A stretch of 64,000 nucleotides of DNA from Cercis canadensis (lineage: Eukaryota > Streptophyta > Magnoliopsida > Fabales > Fabaceae), in the NCBI GenBank assembly GCA_003255065.1, contig QAOA01002720.1, positions 33,971 to 97,970 on the forward strand. Reading direction: 5' to 3'. The number at the start of each line of letters is the position of its first letter. Positions within the stretch are counted from its first letter, which is position 1. The translations under genes were made by a program, and so were the position numbers. Under the pieces are notes generated by a model. The model ran no database searches. It had not been told where the DNA came from and saw only the letters and a list, made by a program, of their open reading frames with translations. Below are positions 55,615 through 64,000 of the stretch, piece after piece.

Positions 55615-56433
55615 TGTGAAAATCCTAAAACAAGTGTACGTTATCATTTCCAAGTAATAAGATAAGATAGAGTATTGTTCCCACGAGGACTAACGTATCA
55701 ATTACCAAAATTTGGTTAACCTTAATTTTATCTAATCAATCAATATGTAGAGATTTTCAAGAAATAACTTAAAATAGAATGAAAACAAACTAAACCAGTA
55801 AAATAAATTAAACCAGCAAAATGATAGAATTATCAAGATAGAAGAACCTAGGGTTCCGATTTCACCATAATTACTTCCAGTTTTCATTCCTTATTCCATT
55901 AATTCCAATTTATCTTCCTAATTGCTAATCAAGATTCTTCTCCCAAGGTCTAGTGTAAATACCCCTAATTACTAACCCTGTATATTACTATACGAGTTAC
56001 AATAATTATGAATTCATTAGGATTGGTGGATCTTCTTAACTGATTACATGAGCCATGGAGGTATATTCCTATCCTCCATGCAACCCATGGTATTTACCCC
56101 AACAAACTTGACACACAATTATCCTTCATTGTGATTACCTGATCATCTAATTATTGGCCAGACAATCAGAAATATTAAGAGAATGGATAAACACTCAAAT
56201 TGAAAAGATAAATCATAGAATTACTTTCATAAGAAACTACAACTGGTCCTAATTAGGCTACATCATAGCCCTAGATAAAAAATTTAGTTCATAATAGAAG
56301 AAGAGAACATGAACAAGGAGAATCTAAACATGGTTCAAGAGCAGAAGAAGAAAAACTCTGGTATGGAGATCGATTCAGTGACCACATCACTGAGATGGCG
56401 GACAGGGAGAAGTTTGGCAGAGAGAAGCGCGAA
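55615..56433 (-). repeat. 5' LTR of element B, truncated
   Basis: Begins TGTGAAAATCCTAAAACAAG, aligns with the 3' LTR up to about 56433, and is cut there by an inverted-repeat element. The part corresponding to 46800-47455 of the 3' LTR does not reappear on the far side. Confidence 0.7.
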
Positions 56434-57783
56434 TATTTTATTACCTCTTGGCTCCTAGTACTTCATTTTTCAATATTCTTTACGCCTTCTATCATTAGCT
56501 AGCAATAGGTAAGATGTGGGCATGTTCATTGGTTCGTTTGGTGATGTGTGTGGCTATAAACATGCTAGGATGGGAAATAGATAAGCTGCTGGCCAATACC
56601 ACTGTGAGTATGAGATTCTAAAATGTAAAAGCTAATATTACATTTATAAAATACATGGTTTAACTTATCTCTGAACAATTACATAAAGAAAAAGTAAGTA
56701 TGACCTAAAACATTTTTTTTTTTTGGTACTTCGCCTACAACACAGAACCTACAAGCCCTGAGGTTGACCTCAATACCACTTGGCCACAAGACTTGAAACA
56801 TTATTTGATGATGCATAAATTGAAGAGTACATTAGATTTTAACATAGATCAGGCTTCCTCAAACAACCGCTAAACACAAACTAGGAAATAGGACAGATAT
56901 GCATTGACTGGAGTAATTTGGAGTCAATCTAGAAACACCTACCTACACTTCAAGGAAGGAACACATCCATCTATGTCCAAGATAAGTTTGCTCTATGTTT
57001 CAGGTCATACTTATTTTCTCTTTAAGTAATTGTGTTAAACAATGTATTTTATATAATGTTTCTGATTGTCAAACTTATTATAAAGGAAAAAGAATGGTGT
57101 ACATGATACTGAATTTGGCATGAACAAGGCATTCCTCTGAAAAGTCTAAGCTCTACAGTTGTTTAACGGGTGCATGTTTGAGGTTCCATTTGACTGGAGT
57201 GTTAGATACGTTGGACGTATTCCTTCCTTCATTCTTGGAAGAGTAATCAGTGCTTCATGTATTAAATATTAGAGAAGTGATTATAAAATGTGCTATGTTA
57301 ATTTGTCCACATATTATATTAAATAACTGGACCCCAAACTACTTCAGTCAATGGAGGCCAGCTGACTATTAAATAACTGGACCCCTAATTGCAATGCATA
57401 CTATTCGTAAGAGTGTGAAAGAAAAGGACTCCCCCTAACAAGTGGAGAATCGTAGTCCATAGACATACTGAACGATAAGCAAGTAGCAGATCCATTACGA
57501 GTAGAATCTCATACTCAGTAGTATTGGCAAGAAGCTAATCTATTTCCTAGCATGTTTATAGCCACACACATCACCATACGAACCAATGAACATGCCGACA
57601 AGTCTATCCTAATGGAATTAATGTTAAACCACAGAAAATAAGCTAAACATTAGAGAGAGAATTAACATATATTAGAGAAAAATGTCTGAGCTTTTACATT
57701 TGACTATTGCTAGCATATGATAGAACGAGTAAAGAATATATATAGAAAAACTGAAGTACTAGGAGCCGGGAGGTAATAAAATA
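56434..57783. mobile_element. Inverted-repeat DNA element, about 1.35 kb, TA flanks
   Basis: Termini TTTTATTACCTCTTGGCTCC (56436) and its inverse near 57781, with 250-300 bp of interrupted inverted similarity (for example CCTAGCATGTTTATAGCCA against 56570). Immediate flanks are TA on both sides. The superfamily is uncertain: TA duplication fits Tc1/mariner-like MITEs, the long TIR fits MULEs. The inside contains segments shared with 60730-61060 and 62750-62830. No coding capacity. Confidence 0.65.
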
Positions 57784-57831
57784 ACCACGAGCATATGAGG
57801 TCTAAATCTACACTTTCTACAAGACATCTTT

Positions 57832-58845
57832 AGTTAAACAAATAATTAACTAGATTTACTTAAAATTTTCTTTTAGTTAATGACGGGACAGGGGTTTTTG
57901 AACTGCTGATCACCTGGAAACTATTTAGACCCCTCACTACAAGACTACACCTAGTGCCTTACACTTATTTAAACTTCAATTCATAGCTTCACAAGATATA
58001 CAATAAAACATTATCAAAAGACAAAATAATTGGTCCAAGAAATCTCCTATGAGATTAACACCTGGAAGAATCTAAATATAATCATGCTCACCTAAATTTT
58101 AATTGGACCCACTTAAAATAAATTTTAAGCAGTGATACATCTACACTATCTTTTTTACACATTTATTATATCTATATAGGCCTGGCAGCCCCCTCCTAGT
58201 GGTGTTTATAAAGTTAATTTTGATGCTACAGCTTTTGCGGAGTTGGGAAAGGGTAGTATGGGGCTTGTGGTTCATAATGAGATGCGGAATGCTTTTCAGC
58301 TGCTTCTAAACCATGTCCATTATATTTCTCTACAAGTCTAATGAAGGCTTGGGCACTTCGTCGGACTTTGTTGCTGGTTCGGGATATGCAGTTTATAGAT
58401 ATTGTGGTGGAAGGTGATTGTCAATTTATTTAGAACAGAACTATTCAAGGCACTTAAGACTGCTTTGAACTTGGTGTCATTCTATGATGATATTAGAGTG
58501 GTTTTATTTTCTTTTGAGTCTTTTTCTTTTTGTTAAGTTTTATTAAGTGGAGATGTATCACTGCTTGAAAGTTTTATTAAGTGGGTCTAACTAAAATTTA
58601 GGTGAGCATGATTATATTTAGATTCTTTCATGTGTTAACCTTATGAGATATTGCTGTGACTAATTATGTTGTGTTGTGATACTGTTTATTTTTTTTGTTT
58701 TTGAAGTACATCTTGATGTTTTGAATTAGAGTTTAAATAAATATAAGTCATTAGATGTGGTCTTGTGGTGAGGAGTTTGAATAGTTTGTAGGTCATATAA
58801 CTAAAAAGAGTTTAAGTAAGTTTAGTTAATTATTTGTTTAATGGT
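57832..58845. mobile_element. Inverted-repeat element enclosing an RNase H gene fragment
   Basis: Long inverted repeats: the left one runs from TTAAACAAATAATTAACTA (57834) to AAGCAGTGATACATCTACAC (about 58145), the right one from GATGTATCACTGCTTG (58548) to TTAGTTAATTATTTGTTTAA (58845). Between them lies a non-LTR retrotransposon RNase H fragment. TIRs around captured foreign coding sequence are the layout of Pack-MULEs, but no clear target duplication was seen. Confidence 0.6.
58180..58510 (+). pseudogene. LINE-type RNase H (RVT_3) fragment captured between inverted repeats
   Basis: The plus strand reads AWQPPPSGVYKVNFDATAFA, then LGKGSMGLVVHNEMRNAFQL and, after stops or shifts, ALRRTLLLVRDMQFIDIVVE and GDCQFI. 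These are the first half of the RNase H domain at the C-terminus of plant LINE ORF2 proteins (VNFDATAF is the first catalytic Asp motif, VEGD the later one). Two TAA/TGA-type interruptions and a shift disable it. It starts abruptly at 58180, without upstream LINE sequence. Confidence 0.75.
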
Positions 58846-59392
58846 GTACTAAACTGAAACTAATAATGTCTACCAACGAGTGTTAGTTTAGCTAGTAAGA
58901 ATATAATTACTTTGCTCGTAATGTCTAGGTACAAATATATACTATCCTCAAGTAGACATTGGATTTCTCTTTCTATGTTAGGCCTCCTTCCCAGAAGTTT
59001 TTGTGCTTCTATGTTGAACCCAAATAAATTTAGTCCATGTATCTCAGCTAGCGAATCAAACACTTTCCTCAAATGAAGAGATTGGATTTCTCTTTCTGAG
59101 TCTCACACATCACATACATTTCTAAATAGTGAGTCAAAGAAAGGGACTCCGAGCAAGTGGAGAATTGTAGACAAACTGAAGAGGAAGGAAAAGCAGATCA
59201 ACATTGCAATTGATTGGGTTGGTGGGGCGGAAATCTCTTTATCAAAGAACATCATAGGCTCATACTCATAGTGGATGACTTAGACATTCTATAGAGTCTC
59301 CTTGTCCAGACTTCACAATCCTTCATTAACGGCATTGCTCCAAAAAGTCTGAACACTGATCATGCCAATGAGCCCATACTAATGGAATTTGT

Positions 59393-59580
59393 GTTGAGCG
59401 TGTGTTTGATAGAGAATAGAGAAGGAAGAAAATAAGCTAAAAAATAGAGAAAATTGTTTAACTTTATGCGTCTTTCTGCTTGATTTGTTGAGCGTGTGTT
59501 TGATAGAGAATAGAGAAGGAAGAAAATAAGCAAAAAAATAGAGAAAATTGTTTAACTTTATGCGTCTTTCTGCTTGATAA
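59393..59580. repeat. 94-bp tandem duplication
   Basis: GTTGAGCGTGTGTTTGATAG and the following 70 or so bases occur at 59393 and again at 59487 with two or three differences. The copy of the same element at 61591 has the segment once. Confidence 0.85.
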
Positions 59581-59935
59581 TAATTGAAAGGGTGAAACAT
59601 ATACATGAAAGAAAATTGCACTGTTATAAACAAGGAAATGATAGTTGTAGAGACCAAAATGGGTGCTTAGTTACTGTGAGGAACCTCCAAGGTTTTATTT
59701 ATTTGAGAGGATCCAAATAACCAAATTCAGTTTAGTTATCTCAGTAAAATTATAGTTATTCTGCCAATGAACAAATTAAAGCTGGTTGAATGTATCAAAT
59801 CATTTTCTCAAAGAATTCACTAGTGATGGCATGTGATTTCTCTTAATTTTTTTTACAATTGGCTATGGAATTATCAAAATTATAAACTTTTTATTTACAA
59901 TTATTTTTTAAAATCAATACATTAACTTGCTATTT

Positions 59936-60398
59936 TGTGTGTAATGTTAATAATTTTATGAAATTTCTTTATAAGATTTACACTACAGTCCGTACTTCTC
60001 TTTCTGCGAGAGTTTAAAATTTAAGGATGAGAAATAAAACCACACAAATAAGCCAAATTAAATGAGTGGTTAAGAAAAAATAAGTTTTTAATTGAGTCTA
60101 ATTCAAATATTAAAGTTTAATGTATTACCATCTCCGATAGTACTATTTAATGGACTTTAAGTATCCNTGTGTGTAATGTTAATAATTTTATGAAATTTCT
60201 TTATAAGATTTACACTACAGTCCGTACTTCTCTTTCTGCGAGAGTTTAAAATTTAAGGATGAGAAATAAAACCACACAAATAAGCCAAATTAAATGAGTG
60301 GTTAAGAAAAAATAAGTTTTTAATTGAGTCTAATTCAAATATTAAAGTTTAATGTATTACCATCTCCGATAGTACTATTTAATAGACTTTAAGTATCC
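59936..60398. other. 231-bp duplication around a single N (unmerged contig ends)
   Basis: 59936-60166 and 60168-60398 are the same 231 bases with one difference that I can see (TGGACTT versus TAGACTT), separated by N at 60167. This is the same signature as at 4694 and 31129, so it is most likely an assembly artefact. Confidence 0.88.
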
Positions 60399-60951
60399 AC
60401 AAGTCAAGTGTAGAGATAAATTCCTTGAAGTTTACATGTTTCTAAAGAGACCCAAATTTACTCTAGTCAATGCAAGTTGGTGACCTCAAATAGAAACTGG
60501 ATTTCTCTTTCTATCATAGTCTCAAGCAATGCATACTTTCCTCAAGAATGTTACTGAAATATTCTCACCGAGCAAGTGGAGAATTATAGACAAACTGAAA
60601 GATGAAGCAAGACCAAAAAACAAACAAAAACTAAAAACTAAAAGAAAAAAGTAGATTTTAACTTGCCTCTCTCTGCTCCATGTATATTTACCTCTTATTT
60701 TCTTTGTTGGCCCCTCGTCCATTTGATAGATAGAGCATTTTAACTTATGGACAGTGCATATTATATATTACATATCTGTGCTATTTCCTAATTTGTGTTT
60801 AGCGGTGGTTTGAGGTAGTTTGCTTTATGTTATAATCTAGTGTACTCTTTAACTTTTGCATCATCAAACAATCTTTCAGGGCATACTTATTTTTTCAATA
60901 TGTAACTGTTTAGAGATATGCTAAAATATATATTTTATATTTTTTCTTCAC

Positions 60952-62843
60952 GTACATTTAGACAGAGATAGACGGATACATTCCTTCCATGAAGTGTAGG
61001 TAGGTGTTTCTAGATGGACTCAAAAATTACTCCAGTCAACGCAGGCCAGTTGAAGGTGTCAAATATATACTAGCCTCAAATAAACACTGATTTCTCTTGC
61101 TATGTTCTATGTTGGGCCTCTTTTCCTGAAGTGTTTGTGCTTCTATGTTGAACCTAAATAACTCTACTCCATGTATCTCAGCTGAGTGTATCAGACACTT
61201 TCCTCAAATGAAGAGATTGAATTTCTCTTTCTCTCAAATCTCACACAATCATATGTTAATTACTTAATATTTATAGTTTATTTCTTACCCTCACTAGTTA
61301 AAATTTTTGGATCTGACACTGAGAGAAAGAAAGGGACTTCTACCTACCGAGCAAGCGGAGAATTGTAGACAAACTGCGAAGCAGGAAGGAAAAGCAGATC
61401 AAGATTGCAATTGATTGGGTTGGCGGGGTGGAAATGTCTTTATCAAAGAACCTCAGGCTCATACTCATAGTGGATGACTTAGACATTCTATAGAGTCTCC
61501 TTGTCAAGACTTCACAACCCATCATTCACGGCATTGCTCCAAAAAGTCTGAACTCTGTTCATGCCAACGAGTCCATACTGATGGAATTTGTGTTGAGCGT
61601 GTTTTTGATAGAGATTAGAGAAGGAAGAAATAAGATAAAGAATAGAGATAATTGTTTATTTTTGTACGTCTTAATGTTTGATAATAATTGAAAGAGTAAA
61701 ACATATACACGAAAGAAAATGGCATGGTTATAAACATGGAAAAGATAGTCATAGAGACCAAATGGGTGCTTATTTACTGTAAGGAACCTCCAAGATTTTA
61801 TTTATTTGAGAGGATCCAAATAACCAAATTCATTTTAGTGATCTCGTTAAAATTATGGTTATCATGCTAATGATCAAATGATTTTCTCAAGACGATTTCT
61901 AGTGATAACTTGTGATTTCTCTTAATCTTTCTACAATTGTCTATAGAATTATTAAAATTATAGAATTTTTATTTTCAAATTATTCTTTAATATATCAATG
62001 TATTAACTTAATATTTTAATTTATTTATAGTTTGTTTTGTGTGTAATGTTAATATTCTATGAAATTTCTTAATAAGATTTACACTACATGCATACTTTTC
62101 TTTCTGCAAGAGTTTGAAAATTAAGGATGAGATGCTAGACACATTGTTATTTTACTCATCAGACCACACAAAAATGAGCCAAATTAAATGAGTTGTTAAG
62201 AAGAAAAAACTTTTAATTGAGTCTAATTAAAAAAATTTCTTAAAAGTTTTTTTTTTAGATGTGAGTCTAATTCAAATTTTAAAGTTTAATGAATTACCAA
62301 TTCCGAGTGTACTATTTGATATTTACAAGTTTAATGAATGAAGGGTTGTGAAGTCTGGACAAGGATACCCTATAGAATGTCTGAGTCATCCACTATGAGT
62401 AGGAGTTTCTTTGATAAAGACATTTCCACCCCACCAATTCAATCAATTGCAAACTTGATCTGCTTTTCCTTCCTCCTTTTCAGTTTTTCTACAATTCTCC
62501 ACTTGCTCGGAGTCCCTTCTTTGACACACTATTAAATAATGTATGCGATGTGTGAGACTTAGAGAAAGAGAAATCCAATCTCTTCATTTGGGGAAAGTAT
62601 TTGATTCGCTCAGCTGACATACATGGACTAAATTTATTTGGGTTCAACATAGAAACACAAACACTTTAGGAAAGAAGGCCCAACATAGAACATAGAAAGA
62701 GCAATCCAATGTCTATTTGAGGGTAGTATATATTTGACACCTCCAACTTACCTGCATTGACTGGAATAATTTGGAGTCCATCTATAAACACCTACCTACA
62801 CATCAAGGAAGGAACACATTCTTCTATCTCTGTCCAAATGTAC
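60952..62843. mobile_element. Long inverted-repeat element, about 1.9 kb
   Basis: Left arm 60952-61530 and right arm 62337-62843 are inverted copies beginning GTACATTTRGACAGAGATAG outside and meeting GACTTCACAACCC inside. An AT-rich spacer of about 800 bp resembles 59337-60410. The left arm has an 80-bp insertion near 61239-61318. No coding capacity. Target duplication not resolved. Confidence 0.7.
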
Positions 62844-64000
62844 CTCTCTATCTAACAATTGAACTTGTGGATATAACTTAAGAGTCTTACAAACTTCTAC
62901 ATAGTACTATCAGAAATAATAAATGACTTAAACATTAATATTCGACCTTTGTTAAATACTTTCTACACATATTTTTGATATCCTCAACAGTCTTTTGTTC
63001 AGGAGTTTGGCTTCAATGGTAGAAGAGGAGCTAGGGATTTTTGTAACAGCAAACAGCTCTGAGGGCTTAGGTTTTTGAAAAGCAGCAATATATAGTCCCA
63101 ATGAAGTGGAGTTTTATCATCAAGGCTGTTTCGATCAAGCAAATGGACTGTTTGGATCATCGTTTAGAAATGCTGATTTTTCAGCCAGTTACAAAAATTT
63201 AGTTTTGTTTTATCAATTGTTTTTTCTTAACTCGGAGGTTATGTAGACAGAAAACGGGCCTTAGTAGTTCAGGCGTAAACCAATTCTTTTAACTTTTTTT
63301 TTTTGTTGATTTAGGGTTTGCTTGAGCCCAAAACCGTTAGTATTAGGACTATGGTGTAGGCAGGCTGTAGCAGAGCAATCCATGAATAAAAGAAATAAAG
63401 TAATTATAGATACACGCAGATAAAGAGAAAACGAAAATTTTCCATGATCATGATGTATTTCTTTTAGCAAAGAATGAACTTAATGAAAAATAGAAAAGAT
63501 GCCTACATTAGCAAAATTGAAGAATATAATGTTATATCAATGATACATCTACATTTTAATTTCATCAGAAAAGATGCCTAACAAGCAACCCTTTTCTCTT
63601 AGAATAAAGTATTCACCAATTATCTAAATACTGGATAAGTCACTAAGGAATTCAACCTTGGCCGATTTGAACTTTTAAAAATACTTTTTTTTTTTCTTGC
63701 ATTATATATGGTAAGTATATATGTACAATTTTTTTGACGGAATATTAAAATAGTTTATTTGATGATCAAATAAATAAATTTGCTATTTCGGTTACAAAGA
63801 AGTGCAATGCAGGGCAAAAAGGAAAAGTGAGTATTGAAAGCATTTTTTAGTATTAAATTATATATAATAAAATAATAATTAGTTTTTATATATAATTATT
63901 CACATAATAGAACAACTGAAGCTTTGGCATAGTTCTTGTAGAAAGGGAACCAGGTTCAAATCTCTTGGCTTGGACGTTCTTAAATACTCATCAAAATCTA
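62844..64000. other. AT-rich sequence, nothing identified
   Basis: No convincing gene, TIR, LTR or RNA gene. Small ORFs (for example 63261-63470, minus) have no recognisable features. Short A/T homopolymers are frequent. Confidence 0.55.

Larger units (their letters stand above)
45150..56433 (-). mobile_element. Non-autonomous Athila-derived element B (gag-protease only)
   Basis: Minus-strand order: 5' LTR (truncated, 56433-55615), tRNA-Asp primer site, gag, protease, a non-coding 3' region with inserted LTRs, polypurine tract, 3' LTR (47455-45150). No RT, RNase H or integrase sequence is present between the protease end at 53006 and the 3' LTR. The internal loss makes it dependent on another Athila for movement. 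It inserted into the hAT transposase. Confidence 0.75.
58846..60951. repeat. Diverged copies of a local repeat family
   Basis: No gene. The block GGACTCCGAGCAAGTGGAGA...GACTTCACAATCC (59140-59320) recurs at 61330-61510 (direct) and at 62340-62520 (inverted), and a shorter relative occurs at 57425-57480 and 60560-60600. The phrase TGGATTTCTCTTTCTATGTTAGG recurs as well. The family appears to be a long inverted-repeat DNA element present in several partial copies. Confidence 0.6.

Overview
This window is nuclear DNA from a dicotyledonous plant, and it is almost entirely transposable-element sequence. The evidence is Athila-type Ty3/gypsy gag-pol remnants primed by tRNA-Asp, CACTA, MULE and hAT DNA transposons, LINE RNase H fragments, GT-AG introns, high AT content, and a decayed receptor-kinase gene of the plant-specific CRINKLY4-related type. 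I see no intact host gene. Single N characters at 4694, 29185, 31129, 48016, 48526 and 60167 mark scaffold joins. Several of them are flanked by unmerged duplicate contig ends, so some small duplications here are assembly artefacts.

Layout. 1-2290 is the 3' end and 3' LTR of a plus-strand gypsy element, inserted into the leader of a second, minus-strand element whose 5' LTR is at 3053-4481. That LTR sits inside ORF1 of Athila element A (4482-16639, minus strand: 5' LTR, PBS, gag, protease, RT, RNase H, integrase, long spacer, ORF1). A solo LTR of the inserted family (11511-12903) also interrupts A's pol, with a clean 5-bp target duplication. Element A has landed in a CACTA transposon whose end survives to 16938. 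Next to it is an 809-bp MULE with a perfect 9-bp target duplication.

18029-42038 is the striking part: a giant imperfect palindrome. Its arms are about 10.3 and 11.1 kb, and the spacer is about 2.5 kb with a gap in it. Each arm carries the same multi-exon gene remnant (four exons with preserved lengths and phases, tentatively the N-terminal part of a Ulp1-like protease), a tandem array of about 320-bp units, a LINE RNase H fragment, and a short TATA-driven gene for an RNase H1-type hybrid-binding domain joined to a C-terminal membrane anchor. The arms end in G-rich hairpin-forming termini.

42039-45149 holds a CRINKLY4-related pseudogene (minus) and a decayed hAT transposase (minus). 45150-56433 is a second Athila-derived element, B (minus). 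It keeps only gag and protease and no RT or integrase, so it is non-autonomous. Its 3' LTR contains another LTR fragment and its 3' UTR holds a 3295-bp solo LTR with a perfect 5-bp target duplication. 56434-62843 is a cluster of inverted-repeat elements, one of which encloses a LINE-type RNase H fragment. 62844-64000 shows nothing I can identify.

Taken together, this is nested heterochromatin-like repeat DNA. Many disabling stops are Gln or Trp codons changed by a single C-to-T or G-to-A transition, consistent with silencing by cytosine methylation followed by decay. The palindromic element is the best candidate for something undescribed.
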